Counted from the stretch's first letter, positions 33,662 to 42,180 are shown. The stretch: DNA of 64,000 nucleotides from Pseudomonas sp. GOM7 (GCF_026723825.1 NZ_CP113519.1:4960001-5024000); one strand, 5' to 3'. A program made the numbers and translations. The notes: generated from the letters alone by a model not told the origin.

Positions 33662-34420
33662 TTGGGAATCGACGTTTCTGCGACCAAGGAAGTCCAATTC
33701 AATGGAACACACCAAAAGCTGGTCGATACTTCAGTAACCAACAACCCTCGCCGCCACGTTCTTAACCTAGACGCTGCAGCGCAACTGTCCGTTCAGTCGA
33801 TCTTTCGCCGCAGAAACTCTTCTGACAAGCAGGACAAACGGGACGGTAACCCTCTCATCTATGCGCTGAAACGTACTAATGGGTACACAATTACTCTCGA
33901 TGAGATGATGCGCTTCAGACCGAGTTTCCAGGGAATACTTGAACGGGCGATGAACCAGGCCAACTATGATGCGATTGTGCCAATGCCATCGAGCCACCCC
34001 ATCGCGCTAATGCTTGCAAAACGTGCAGCACGTTACCAGCTTGGTCTTGAGGTCTGGACAGGCTTTCTCGCTAAGCGCACGACCACAGAAGCAGCACAGG
34101 ATCTCTCTGCAATGCTTGCCGCTCGGCAATTTCCCAAGGAACTTGTGGCAGAGGTAAGGGCATTGATTGCAACGTGGGCTGCGACACCAAACGCGCCACT
34201 GGCTCTCAAGCATGTGGGTGCGAAGCTGAGGCCATACATCAAACCGCTCAAGCTTGCAGGCCCTCCTCCAAGGAAAAACCTTTCAATTTTACTAGTTGAT
34301 GACTTGCTTGCCACTGGCACTACACTAAAAACCGCTGCAGATATTCTGATCGCTTCGGGGTGCGCTGCAAGCGTGGATGGACTATGCCTATTGAGCCCGA
34401 AAGGTCGGCCTCGCCACTGA
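33662..34420 (+). CDS. Phosphoribosyltransferase-domain protein (ComF-like)
   Basis: The C terminus has a PRPP-binding loop, ILLVDDLLATGTTLKTAAD, with the acidic pair near 213-214, typical of type I phosphoribosyltransferases including ComF-like proteins; YDAIVPMPSSHPIALMLAKR near 98-117 fits the upstream half of the fold. The start is uncertain: the frame opens with TTG 33662 and no ATG occurs before residue 82. Substrate unknown. Its place between the MvaT terminator and the chromosomal tRNA leaves open whether it is in the element. Confidence 0.65.
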   Translation: MGIDVSATKEVQFNGTHQKLVDTSVTNNPRRHVLNLDAAAQLSVQSIFRRRNSSDKQDKRDGNPLIYALKRTNGYTITLDEMMRFRPSFQGILERAMNQANYDAIVPMPSSHPIALMLAKRAARYQLGLEVWTGFLAKRTTTEAAQDLSAMLAARQFPKELVAEVRALIATWAATPNAPLALKHVGAKLRPYIKPLKLAGPPPRKNLSILLVDDLLATGTTLKTAADILIASGCAASVDGLCLLSPKGRPRH

Positions 34421-34711
34421 GCTCCAGACATCATGCTTGAGCAACAGATGCTAGCCCCGTTGTGTAGCACCTGCTTGACACGCTGACCAGCAGATGATCA
34501 AATCTGATCAAGACCGTTCCTATGCCCGACGGTCTCTAAATCATTAGGCAGGCTTGTCCTGTGGGCCCGAGCGAGCACCTAGAGCGAGGTCAGGCGTTAA
34601 GAGCCAAATATCGCTCAGTCAGGTATCGGCTGGCTATTATGGGGAGGTATCTCAGAGATGAGTACCTCCCCGCTTCATTTCTGCCCCCCCTCAGAACTGC
34701 CATTCTCCCAG
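34421..34711. other. Gene-poor stretch with two inverted repeats
   Basis: No gene is supported here. AGACCGT at 34511-34517 and ACGGTCT at 34529-34535 form a seven-pair hairpin 90 bases after the phosphoribosyltransferase stop, without a U-tract. A longer inverted repeat is listed separately. Part of this stretch may contain the element's right attachment site. Confidence 0.3.
34641..34671. repeat. Inverted repeat GGGGAGGTA / TACCTCCCC
   Basis: Nine perfect base pairs (34641-34649 with 34663-34671) enclose a 13-base loop with further TCTC/GAGA potential. Neither side has a T-run, so it is not a typical terminator. It lies in the junction zone between the ICE and the tRNA-Thr. Confidence 0.5.
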
Positions 34712-35002
34712 CTATACGTCTCTATGCTCGGGAGCTAGGCGCTCTCGCAAGCCGCGAATAATCTGGCGAAACTCACGCACCGCCTCTTTGCATTCTGATT
34801 TTGTGATCCCCTCATCCTCGAGGTAGCTTTGAAGATCACTCTCATCCTGAAGCACCTTCACGGCATACTGCAGTGCGAGCCTGCGTGCTAAACCTTCGCG
34901 TACCATCCTCTCTCCAAGCTGAAATACTGCACCAATCCCTATGCCGATTTGCCGACCATTTGGCGATGGCAACTTGACACACGCCCGCAGACTTTGCCAC
35001 AT
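34712..35002 (-). CDS. Hypothetical small protein, 96 aa
   Basis: A weakly supported gene. The C-terminal two thirds (ALQYAVKVLQDESDLQSYLEDE and onward to RQIIRGLRERLAP) read like a charged helical protein, but no family is recognised and no clear ribosome site precedes the ATG at 35002; the frame can be extended to 35071. It faces the tRNA-Thr promoter. It may be the last gene of the element or a chance frame. Confidence 0.4.
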   Translation of the reverse strand: MWQSLRACVKLPSPNGRQIGIGIGAVFQLGERMVREGLARRLALQYAVKVLQDESDLQSYLEDEGITKSECKEAVREFRQIIRGLRERLAPEHRDV

Positions 35003-35090
35003 TCCGCCCCGGAGGATTCGTGTGCCCCAAGCCATAAGACGTCGTGCTGACGCAGCAGGCCATCGAAGCATCGAAACAGGTCAGAATCGG

Positions 35091-35118
35091 TTTACAGCGC
35101 CTAACCAATCGCTATAAT
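35091..35118 (+). promoter_or_regulatory. Sigma-70 promoter of tRNA-Thr
   Basis: TTTACA at 35091-35096 and a consensus TATAAT at 35113-35118 are 16 bases apart, 15 bases before the mature tRNA. The GC-rich GGCGCCCCC after the -10 is the discriminator type found at stringently controlled stable-RNA promoters. Confidence 0.8.
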
Positions 35119-35133
35119 GGCGCCCCCACCTAT

Positions 35134-35209
<76 letters not shown>

Positions 35210-35214
35210 TATTA

Positions 35215-35247
35215 GAAAGCCCCGCAATGCGGGGCTTTCGTGTTTTT
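35215..35247 (+). terminator. Terminator of tRNA-Thr
   Basis: GAAAGCCCCGC at 35215-35225 pairs with GCGGGGCTTTC shortly after (loop AAT), then GTGTTTTTG. Eleven base pairs just after the tRNA end. Confidence 0.85.
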
Positions 35248-35271
35248 GCGGCCAAGGCGTCGCTGACCTAA

Positions 35272-36489
35272 TCAGCCATCCCGATGCCTGAGCAAGGCCA
35301 TGGAGATCAGCGCGGCGGCCAGCACGAATGCGCTGGATAACCACAGGCAGGCCTCCAGGCCATGAGCCTGGTAGACCCAACCCGAGAGCAACGTGCCGAT
35401 CAGCCGGCCCAGGGCGTTGGACATGTAGTAGAAGCCCACGTCCAGGGACACGCCGTCTTCCTTGGCGTAGCTGACGATCAGGTAGCTGTGCAGCGAGGAG
35501 TTGATCGCGAACAGCACGCCGAACAGCATCAGCCCACCGAGCAAGACCACCTGCGCCGACCAACCGGCGCCCAGCCCCAAGGCGATCAGCGCCGGCAGGC
35601 CGGCCAGCAGCGCCGCCCAGATAAAAGCCGCGCGGCCATCCGGTACTCGCCCACTGCGCTTGCCGGTGATATGCGGTGCAAACGATTGCACCATGCCGTA
35701 GCCGATCACCCAGGCCGCGAGAAAGCCGCCCACCAGCCAGAAGTCCCAGCCGAACACACTGCTCAGGTACACCGGCAACGCCACCACGAACCAGACGTCA
35801 CGCGCACCGAACAGGAACAACCGGGCAGCGGAGAGAATGTTGATCGCCCGGCTCTTGGACAGCAGGTCGCGGAATTTCGGCTTGGCCTTGGCCTTGCCCA
35901 GATCCTTCGTCAGCAGCATCAGGCTGGCCAGCCAGATCAGCGCCAGCGCAGCGGCCATGGCCAACACCGCGCCGCTGAAGCCGAGCAGAGCGAGCAACGC
36001 GCCACCGAGAAAGAAGCCCACGCCCTTGAGTGCATTCTTCGAGCCGGTGAGGATGGCCACCCACTTGTACAGCGTGCCCTGTTGACTGTCCGGCACCAGG
36101 AGCTTGATCGAGCTCTTGGCGCTCATCTTGTTCAGATCCTTGGCGATGCCGGACAGCGCCTGGGCGCCCATGACCCAGGGCACGGTCAACCAGACAGCCG
36201 GCACGGTAAGCATCAACAGCGCGAGCACCTGCAGGCCCAGGCCAAGGTTCATGGTGCGGTTGAGGCCCAGGCGCGCGCCCAGGTAACCGCCCACCAAGTT
36301 GGTGACCACGCCGAAGATCTCGTAGAACAGAAACAGCGCGGCGATCTGCAGCGGCGTGTAGCCGAGGCTGTGAAAGTGCAGCACCACCAGCATGCGCAGG
36401 GCGCCGTCGGTGAGGGTAAAGGCCCAGTAGTTGCCGGTCACCAGCAGGTACTGGCGGATCTCCGGAGAGAGTCGTGCGAGGGCGTGCAT
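35272..36489 (-). CDS. arsJ: ArsJ, organoarsenical (1-arseno-3-phosphoglycerate) exporter, MFS
   Basis: A 405-residue MFS transporter with about twelve helices. ArsJ exports 1-arseno-3-phosphoglycerate formed by the neighbouring GAPDH, after which the compound falls apart to arsenate outside, so the pair gives arsenate resistance. Family-typical parts are TDGALRMLVVLHFHSLGYTP near 27-46, SGIAKDLNKMSAKSSIK near 113, and SLDVGFYYMSNALGRLIGT in the C-terminal half. It is the last gene of the leftward ars operon, 137 bases after gap, with a REP-like repeat in between. Confidence 0.93.
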   Translation of the reverse strand: MHALARLSPEIRQYLLVTGNYWAFTLTDGALRMLVVLHFHSLGYTPLQIAALFLFYEIFGVVTNLVGGYLGARLGLNRTMNLGLGLQVLALLMLTVPAVWLTVPWVMGAQALSGIAKDLNKMSAKSSIKLLVPDSQQGTLYKWVAILTGSKNALKGVGFFLGGALLALLGFSGAVLAMAAALALIWLASLMLLTKDLGKAKAKPKFRDLLSKSRAINILSAARLFLFGARDVWFVVALPVYLSSVFGWDFWLVGGFLAAWVIGYGMVQSFAPHITGKRSGRVPDGRAAFIWAALLAGLPALIALGLGAGWSAQVVLLGGLMLFGVLFAINSSLHSYLIVSYAKEDGVSLDVGFYYMSNALGRLIGTLLSGWVYQAHGLEACLWLSSAFVLAAALISMALLRHRDG

Positions 36490-36517
36490 GGCGTGATTTC
36501 CTGATCGAGCGTGATGG

Positions 36518-36624
36518 CGTAGGGTGCGCTGCGCGCACCAAGGCGCTCCTTAAAGGGCAGATGATTCGTACCTGGCCGCAGGAAGGAGGCCCCGTAATAT
36601 GCGGTGCGCGCAGCGCACCCTACG
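36518..36624. repeat. REP-like inverted repeat pair between gap and arsJ
   Basis: A 22-base arm starting CGTAGGGTGCGC at 36518-36539 is repeated perfectly in inverse at 36603-36624, with 63 bases between. Each arm is itself GCGC-rich. Sequences like GTAGGGTGCGC are common intergenic repeats in some Pseudomonas groups. Folding in mRNA could separate gap and arsJ expression. Confidence 0.75.
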
Positions 36625-36626
36625 GG

Positions 36627-37631
36627 TCAGCCAGCCTGGCCGACCAGGCGCGCCAGTTCCACCGCGCGGTTGGCATAGCCCCATTCGTTGTCGTACCAGG
36701 CATAGATCTTCACCTGAGTGCCGGCCACCACCATGGTCGACAGCGCATCAACGATGGACGAGCGCGGATCGGTGCGGTAGTCGATGGACACCAGCGGGCG
36801 CTCCTCGTAACCCAGGATGCCTTTGAGTGGCCCTGCGGCGGCGGCCTTGAGCAGCGCGTTGACTTCCTCGGCGGTGGTGGCACGCTCGACCTCGAACACG
36901 CAGTCGGTCAGCGAGGCATTAGCCAACGGCACACGCACGGCATGGCCGTTCAACTTGCCACGCAGCTCGGGGAAGATCTCGGCAATGGCGGTGGCCGAGC
37001 CGGTGGTGGTGGGGATCAGGCTCATGCTGGAGGCACGAGCACGACGCAGATCCTTGTGCGGCGTGTCGAGGATGCTCTGGGTATTGGTCAGGTCGTGGAT
37101 GGTGGTGATCGAGCCGTGACGAATGCCCAGCGCCTCGTGGATCACCTTGACCACCGGGGCTAGGCAGTTGGTGGTGCAGGAGGCCGCGGTGACGATGCGG
37201 TGTTGCACCGGGTCGAACAGGTGCTGGTTGACCCCCATCACCACGTTCAGCGCGCCCTGCTCCTTGACCGGCGCACAGACCACCACGCGCTTCACGCCCT
37301 GCTGCAGATAGCCTTGCAGCACGGCGACCGTCTTCATCTTGCCGCTGGCTTCGAGCACCAGGTCGCAGCCGCTCCAGTCGGTGTCGGCGATGGCCTTGTT
37401 GGCGCTCACCGCAATGCGCTTGCCGTCGATCACCAGATAGTCACCGGCGCTGCTCGCCTCATGCTGCCAGCGGCCATGCACCGAGTCGAAATTGAGCAAG
37501 TGCGCGTGGGTGGCGGCGTCGCCTGCCGGGTCGTTGATCTGCACGAACTCCAGCTCGGGCCAGCCCCAGGCGGCGCGCAGGGCCAGACGGCCGATACGGC
37601 CAAAACCGTTGATGCCTACTTTGATGGTCAT
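36627..37631 (-). CDS. gap: Ars-type glyceraldehyde-3-phosphate dehydrogenase
   Basis: A 334-residue GAPDH with the NAD-binding GFGRIGR at 10-15 region, catalytic C152 in SCTTNC, and the C-terminal [11 protein letters not shown]. In arsJ operons this enzyme uses arsenate instead of phosphate and makes 1-arseno-3-phosphoglycerate, the ArsJ substrate; that role is inferred from linkage. ATG 37631 ([11 protein letters not shown]) is preferred over longer frames because AGAGG stands upstream and the extension is unlike GAPDH. Confidence 0.92.
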   Translation of the reverse strand: MTIKVGINGFGRIGRLALRAAWGWPELEFVQINDPAGDAATHAHLLNFDSVHGRWQHEASSAGDYLVIDGKRIAVSANKAIADTDWSGCDLVLEASGKMKTVAVLQGYLQQGVKRVVVCAPVKEQGALNVVMGVNQHLFDPVQHRIVTAASCTTNCLAPVVKVIHEALGIRHGSITTIHDLTNTQSILDTPHKDLRRARASSMSLIPTTTGSATAIAEIFPELRGKLNGHAVRVPLANASLTDCVFEVERATTAEEVNALLKAAAAGPLKGILGYEERPLVSIDYRTDPRSSIVDALSTMVVAGTQVKIYAWYDNEWGYANRAVELARLVGQAG

Positions 37632-37644
37632 GTCGATGCCTCTG

Positions 37645-38145
37645 TCAGTGGGTCGTGTCGAACTGGTTGATCCAATTGAGGTGTGCCGGATGCTGGATGG
37701 CCTTGGGCCGCAACGCCTGCACCAGGGCGATGGCCTCTGAGCGCACGATACCGGCTTCGATGAGAAGGCGTGCGGCAATCAGGCCGGTGCGCCCGGAGCC
37801 GCCCTTGCAGTGGATGGCCAGCGAGCGACCGCCACGCAGGTGCTCGACGAGCGCCTGACGGGACGCCCTCCAACCCTCGCCGAAGTCCTCCAGTGGCACT
37901 TGTTCGTCGGCCACCGGCAGGTGGTACCAAGCCAGATCCAAAGCCTGGCACTGCTGAGCGATCTGCCCGGCACCGCTGGCGGCCAGCTCGTTGTGCGGCA
38001 TCAGCGTGATCACGCCGGCTGCACCGGCTTGCTTGAGCGCCAACAACGCCTGTTCGAGCGTGGTCTCACGGGTGCCTGGACAGGGCGTGAAGATCAGCGC
38101 GCCAGCCAGGCCGGGCACGCGCAGGATGTCGTAGGGATGAGTCAT
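37645..38145 (-). CDS. Dual-specificity-type tyrosine phosphatase of the ars operon
   Basis: A 166-residue phosphatase with the CX5R loop [10 protein letters not shown] (C113, R119) and a likely general acid in the [10 protein letters not shown] segment (about 78-87). The fold type is that of cyclin-dependent-kinase-inhibitor-3/dual-specificity phosphatases, not the low-molecular-weight arsenate reductase. It sits between arsH and gap with 13-18 base gaps, so it is surely co-transcribed. A role in arsenic handling, e.g. arsenate ester hydrolysis, is a guess. Confidence 0.8.
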   Translation of the reverse strand: MTHPYDILRVPGLAGALIFTPCPGTRETTLEQALLALKQAGAAGVITLMPHNELAASGAGQIAQQCQALDLAWYHLPVADEQVPLEDFGEGWRASRQALVEHLRGGRSLAIHCKGGSGRTGLIAARLLIEAGIVRSEAIALVQALRPKAIQHPAHLNWINQFDTTH

Positions 38146-38163
38146 GGCGGGCAGTTCCTTCGC

Positions 38164-38877
38164 TCAGATGGCGCGCTGGTTGACACGCTTGGACAGTTCT
38201 TCGGCCGACTCCTTGCGCTCGGAATAACGGTCGACCAGGTAGTCGGAGCGGTCACGCAGCAGCAGGGTGAACTTGACCAGTTCCTCCATCACGTCCACCA
38301 GGCGGTCGTAGAACGAGGACGGTTTCATCCGACCCTCGGCGTCGAACTCCATGAAGGCCTTGGGCACCGAGGACTGGTTGGGGATGGTGAACATGCGCAT
38401 CCAGCGCCCCAGTACGCGCAACTGGTTGACCACGTTGAACGACTGCGAGCCACCGCAAACCTGCATCACCGCCAGGGTCTTGCCCTGGGTCGGACGAACC
38501 GCGCCCATGGCCAGCGGCACCCAGTCGATCTGCGCCTTGAACACGGCTGTCATCGAGCCGTGGCGCTCGGGGGAGCACCACACCTGGCCCTCCGACCACT
38601 GCATCAGTTCGCGCAGCTCCTGCACCTTGGGGTGGCTTTCCGGCGCATCGTCCGGCAGCGGCAGGCCGCGCGGGTCGAAGATGCGCGTCTCGGCACCAAA
38701 GTGCTGCAACAGGCGCGCGGCTTCCTCGGTCAGCAACCGGCTGAAAGACTTCTCGCGAGTCGAGCCGTACAGCAGCAGGATGCGCGGCGCATGGGTCGAG
38801 GCCGACTCGACGGCGAGTTTGTCCTCGCTCGGCAGATCGAGCAGTTGCAGGTCGGCGTTGGGCAGGTCGTCTTGCAC
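38164..38877 (-). CDS. arsH: ArsH, NADPH-dependent FMN oxidoreductase
   Basis: A 237-residue flavoprotein that oxidises trivalent methylated and aromatic arsenicals to less toxic pentavalent forms. The phosphate-binding loop [10 protein letters not shown] is at 38-47, followed by [13 protein letters not shown] and the ArsH signature [18 protein letters not shown]. Length and C terminus are usual. It lies directly downstream of the arsC-arsR fusion gene in the leftward operon. Confidence 0.94.
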   Translation of the reverse strand: MQDDLPNADLQLLDLPSEDKLAVESASTHAPRILLLYGSTREKSFSRLLTEEAARLLQHFGAETRIFDPRGLPLPDDAPESHPKVQELRELMQWSEGQVWCSPERHGSMTAVFKAQIDWVPLAMGAVRPTQGKTLAVMQVCGGSQSFNVVNQLRVLGRWMRMFTIPNQSSVPKAFMEFDAEGRMKPSSFYDRLVDVMEELVKFTLLLRDRSDYLVDRYSERKESAEELSKRVNQRAI

Positions 38878-38928
38878 GATGTCGCTCCAGGAATGGGGTC
38901 AGAACAGGATCTTCACGAGGCTCGCCGC

Positions 38929-39705
38929 TCAGTCACAGGCCGGCTTGCGCCCAGGGCGCTCGCGCATCTGCCACAGACGCTGGACATCCGGGCGCAACCA
39001 CTCGGCATTGCTGTCGAGGGTTCGTTTGAGCACATCCCTGACCCACTCGGGCAGTTGCGGGTGCAGGCGGTAGTACACCCACTGACCGTTGCGGCGATCT
39101 TCCAGCAGGCCGCAACTGCGTAATAGCGCCAGGTGCCGCGAGATTTTCGGCTGGGCCTCTTCCAGGGCCTCGGTCAGCTCACAGACGCACAGCTCCTGCT
39201 CCAGGGTAACGAGCATGGCGATACGCGCTCGTGTCTCATCGGCCAGGCACTTGAACAGCTCAGTGGGGGTCATGTCGTCATTGGCAGCACTGGCTGGCTT
39301 GCTCTTGATCAGCACGAACATTTTTATCCGCTCGTGGATCTCGTGCAGTGTCTTGCGATAGGCGTCCCTCTGCGAGCTGGTCACCGGGTCCTCGAAGTTC
39401 CAGGCGATGTACTCGCCAGTACCGGGAAGCGCCAGGCACTCCAGCGCCGACTTGTCGCATAGCGTGATCACATAGTCGAACGGCTCGCCCGCCACCTGCT
39501 CGACGGACTTGCTGAACAGCCCGGCGGTGGAAACGCCAAGGTGCTCCAGCGCATCGCGGGTGCGCGGGTCTACCTCAGTGGGCGCGGTGCCCGCACTGAA
39601 GGCTTCAAAATGTTCGGAGTCGGTATGGCGCAGCAGCGCTTCGGCCATCTGCGAGCGCGACGAGTTGGCCACGCAGAGGAACAGGACACGCTTTTTCTGA
39701 CTCAT
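38929..39705 (-). CDS. arsC-arsR: Fused arsenate reductase (LMW-PTP type) and ArsR repressor
   Basis: One 258-residue protein with two domains. Residues 1-135 are a low-molecular-weight phosphatase-type arsenate reductase: P-loop CVANSSRS (C11, R17) and DP at 106-107. Residues 145-258 are a winged-helix ArsR: ELCVCEL with the arsenite-sensing cysteines C173 and C175, and the recognition helix AQPKISRHLALLRSCGL. ATG 39705 has GGA seven bases before it. It heads the leftward operon and faces acr3, so it likely represses both through the operator between them. Confidence 0.93.
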   Translation of the reverse strand: MSQKKRVLFLCVANSSRSQMAEALLRHTDSEHFEAFSAGTAPTEVDPRTRDALEHLGVSTAGLFSKSVEQVAGEPFDYVITLCDKSALECLALPGTGEYIAWNFEDPVTSSQRDAYRKTLHEIHERIKMFVLIKSKPASAANDDMTPTELFKCLADETRARIAMLVTLEQELCVCELTEALEEAQPKISRHLALLRSCGLLEDRRNGQWVYYRLHPQLPEWVRDVLKRTLDSNAEWLRPDVQRLWQMRERPGRKPACD

Positions 39706-39732
39706 GTTGATTTCCGTCAAGGAGGCACATGA

Positions 39733-39758
39733 GCAAATATATTATTTTACATATATGC
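39733..39758. promoter_or_regulatory. Candidate ArsR operator between divergent ars operons
   Basis: GCAAATATAT at 39733-39742 mirrors ATATATGC at 39751-39758, an imperfect AT-rich dyad of the kind bound by ArsR/SmtB repressors. It is the only such dyad in the 105 bases between the arsC-arsR and acr3 starts and probably overlaps both promoters. Confidence 0.55.
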
Positions 39759-39810
39759 AGTAAAGCGAATATGTTGAGTCATTCGGTCATGACGAGCATA
39801 GGCAACCAAG

Positions 39811-40890
39811 ATGACAAATACGTGTGAAACCGCCCTGAAGCAATCCGCAGGTGCGCCCCTGGGGTTCTTCGAGCGTTACCTGACTCTGTGGGTGTTCCTC
39901 TGTATCGCGGCCGGTACGGCACTCGGCCTGGTCGCTCCGCAGGCCGCCCAGGCGGTGGGCGCCATGGAGATTGCCCAGGTGAACATCCCGGTCGGCCTGC
40001 TGATCTGGGTAATGATCATCCCCATGCTGATGAAGATCGACTTCGGCTCGCTGCATGAAGTGCGCGGGCAGAAAGCCGGCATCGGCGTCACCCTGTTCAT
40101 CAACTGGGTGGTCAAGCCTTTCTCCATGGCTCTGATCGGCTGGCTGTTCATCAAGATCCTGTTCGCCGACTGGCTGCCGGCCGACCAGCTCGACAGCTAC
40201 ATGGCCGGGCTGATCCTGCTTGGCGCCGCGCCCTGTACGGCGATGGTGTTCGTGTGGAGCAACCTGTGTGGCGGCAATGCCAACTTCACCATCAGCCAGG
40301 TGGCCCTCAACGATCTGGTGATGGTGTTCGCCTTCGCCCCCATCGTTGCCCTGCTGCTGGGCGTGTCGTCGATCCCGGTACCCTGGAATACCCTGCTGCT
40401 GTCGGTGCTGATGTACATCGTCATCCCCCTGGCCATCGCCCAGGCCGTGCGCGCCCACCTGCTCAAACGCGGCAAGCCTGCCTTCGACGCAGCCCTGGCG
40501 AAGATCGCTCCCTTCTCCATCCTCGCCCTGCTGGCCACCCTGGTGTTGCTGTTTTCCTTCCAGGGCCAGGCCATCGTCGAGCAGCCCCTGGTGATCGGCA
40601 TGCTGGCCGTGCCGATCCTGCTGCAGACACTGCTCATTGCCGCGCTCGGTTACTGGCTCAACCGTTCGCTCAAGGTGCGCCATGATGTGGCCGGCCCCTC
40701 GACCATGATCGGCGCGTCCAACTTCTTCGAGCTGGCCGTGGCGGTGGCCATCGTGCTCTACGGTTTCGACTCCGGCGCCGCGCTGGCCACCGTGGTCGGT
40801 GTGCTGATCGAGGTACCGGTGATGCTCTGGCTGGTACGCATGGTCAACAAGAGCCGCAACTGGTACGAACGCGCCCTGCCATCGCGCTGA
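39811..40890 (+). CDS. acr3: ACR3-type arsenite efflux permease
   Basis: A 359-residue inner-membrane arsenite antiporter with ten helices. The conserved LGAAPCTAMVFVWSNLCGG segment carries the essential cysteine, and PSTMIGASNFFELAVAVAI is the other hallmark. The protein begins after a short cytoplasmic stretch with FFERYLTLWVFLC. It exports the arsenite made by the reductase domain of the divergent gene, and it heads the rightward ars operon. Confidence 0.95.
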   Translation: MTNTCETALKQSAGAPLGFFERYLTLWVFLCIAAGTALGLVAPQAAQAVGAMEIAQVNIPVGLLIWVMIIPMLMKIDFGSLHEVRGQKAGIGVTLFINWVVKPFSMALIGWLFIKILFADWLPADQLDSYMAGLILLGAAPCTAMVFVWSNLCGGNANFTISQVALNDLVMVFAFAPIVALLLGVSSIPVPWNTLLLSVLMYIVIPLAIAQAVRAHLLKRGKPAFDAALAKIAPFSILALLATLVLLFSFQGQAIVEQPLVIGMLAVPILLQTLLIAALGYWLNRSLKVRHDVAGPSTMIGASNFFELAVAVAIVLYGFDSGAALATVVGVLIEVPVMLWLVRMVNKSRNWYERALPSR

Positions 40891-40901
40891 GGTAAGGATC
40901 C

Positions 40902-41906
40902 ATGGAGATTTTCCAGTGGCTGAATGACCAGCTCCTGCGTATGGACTGGCTGGCCCATCTCGTCCAGTTGCTGGTGGAAGAGGTGTTTGGCCTGAACATG
41001 AGCAGCCGCCTCGGCGGCAGCCTGCACTTCTTCATCTACGACGTGATCAAGATCTTCATCCTGCTGTCGGTGCTGATCTTCAGCATCTCCTGGGTGCAGA
41101 GCTACTTCCCGCCAGAGCGTACCCGCAGGATTCTGGGCGGCATGCGCGGCTTGCGCGCCAACCTCACCGGCGCACTACTCGGTACGGTCACCCCCTTCTG
41201 CTCGTGCTCGTCGATTCCGTTGTTCATCGGTTTCACCAGTTCGGGGCTGCCGCTGGCGGTGACCTTCTCCTTCCTGATTTCCTCACCACTGGTCGACCTG
41301 GCCTCGATGATCCTGCTGGCGAGCGTCTTCAACTGGTCGATTGCCCTGGCCTACGTGGTCGTCGGCATCGTGCTGGCGGTGCTCGGCGGTACCCTGATTG
41401 GCCGGGCGCGAATGGAAGGCTACGTCGAGTCGTTCGTCACCCAGCACAAGGCGCTCGACCTACCCCAGGAAGAACTAAGCCTGGCTGATCGCATGAGCTA
41501 CGCCCGCGAGCAGGTTGCCGAGATCATCCAGCGCGTATGGCTGTATATCCTGATCGGCGTTGGTATCGGCGCGGCGATTCACAACTGGATTCCACAGGAC
41601 CTGATCAGTGCCCTGATCGGGCGAGATAACTGGTGGTCGGTGCCATTGGCGACGCTGGTCGGTGTGCCGATGTACGCCGACATTTTCGGCACGCTGCCAA
41701 TAGCCGAAGCACTGGTCGGTAAAGGTGTAGGTCTGGGCACCGTGCTGGCGTTCATGATGGCGGTGACTGCGCTGTCTCTGCCCTCGCTGATCATGCTCAA
41801 GAAGGTCGTCAAGGCTCCGCTGCTGGCTCTGTTCTTCGCCATCGTGGTCATCGGCATCATGCTGATCGGTTATCTGTTCAATAGCTTCGCCTACCTGTTC
41901 CTCTGA
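40902..41906 (+). CDS. YraQ/ArsP-type permease (DUF318)
   Basis: A 334-residue permease with about eight helices in two related halves. The TPFCSCSSIPLFIGF motif near 97-111 has paired cysteines typical of the ArsP_1/DUF318 family; members export trivalent organoarsenicals or other soft metals. A charged cytoplasmic loop lies near 165-205. It follows acr3 by eleven bases and is followed by a thioredoxin-like gene, a pairing often seen for this permease type. Substrate not certain. Confidence 0.85.
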   Translation: MEIFQWLNDQLLRMDWLAHLVQLLVEEVFGLNMSSRLGGSLHFFIYDVIKIFILLSVLIFSISWVQSYFPPERTRRILGGMRGLRANLTGALLGTVTPFCSCSSIPLFIGFTSSGLPLAVTFSFLISSPLVDLASMILLASVFNWSIALAYVVVGIVLAVLGGTLIGRARMEGYVESFVTQHKALDLPQEELSLADRMSYAREQVAEIIQRVWLYILIGVGIGAAIHNWIPQDLISALIGRDNWWSVPLATLVGVPMYADIFGTLPIAEALVGKGVGLGTVLAFMMAVTALSLPSLIMLKKVVKAPLLALFFAIVVIGIMLIGYLFNSFAYLFL

Positions 41907-41930
41907 TCCACTCTCCCCAAGAGAACCACC

Positions 41931-42167
41931 ATGATCATCAAAATCCTCGGCACGGGCTGCAAAAAGTGCGTCACCCTCACCGAAAATACGCGGGCCGCGT
42001 TGGCCAACCTCAAGTGCGAGGCCGAGATCGTCAAGGTCACGGATATCGCCGAAATCGCGGCCATGGGTGTGATGTCGACCCCCGCACTAGCCATCGACGA
42101 GCAGGTAGTCTCGATGGGCAAGGTACTCAGCCCCGCTGAGCTGGAAGCGCTGCTGAAGAAGAGCTGA
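41931..42167 (+). CDS. Small thioredoxin-like redox protein
   Basis: A 78-residue glutaredoxin/thioredoxin-like protein with the redox pair C10/C13 (GTGCKKC) and the cis-proline region VMSTPALAIDEQ. It belongs to the short redox-active disulfide protein class found next to DUF318 permeases. It probably reduces the permease cysteines or its substrate in the cytoplasm. Confidence 0.85.
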   Translation: MIIKILGTGCKKCVTLTENTRAALANLKCEAEIVKVTDIAEIAAMGVMSTPALAIDEQVVSMGKVLSPAELEALLKKS

Positions 42168-42180
42168 GCACGGTGAAATC

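Larger units (their letters stand above)
1..34420. mobile_element. Integrative and conjugative element, PFGI-1/ICEclc class, right-hand part
   Basis: A contiguous set of ICE genes: coupling protein, MPF_G type secretion operon, DUF3742, RadC, DUF3275, DUF6094 methyltransferase, helicase, MobH relaxase, tyrosine recombinase and MvaT-like silencer. The left end is outside the window. The right end is unresolved: genes with ICE character stop near 33.4-34.4 kb (possibly 35.0 kb) and chromosomal tRNA-Thr starts at 35134. The tRNA points away from the element, so the usual insertion into a tRNA 3' end would put the element on the other side; the tRNA is therefore not shown to be the attachment site. 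HNH, umuDC and fkbM genes form the cargo. Confidence 0.85.

Noticed and set aside
33549-33748. 12-bp direct repeat ACCAACAACCCT at 33549-33560 and 33737-33748 as a possible attachment core
   Set aside because: Too short, only 188 bp apart, and would enclose no element. It is more likely chance or a local duplication around the phosphoribosyltransferase start.
35362-36504. 380-codon plus-strand frame opposite arsJ
   Set aside because: Antisense shadow; low-complexity Gln/His/Arg product, while arsJ on the other strand matches its family along its length.
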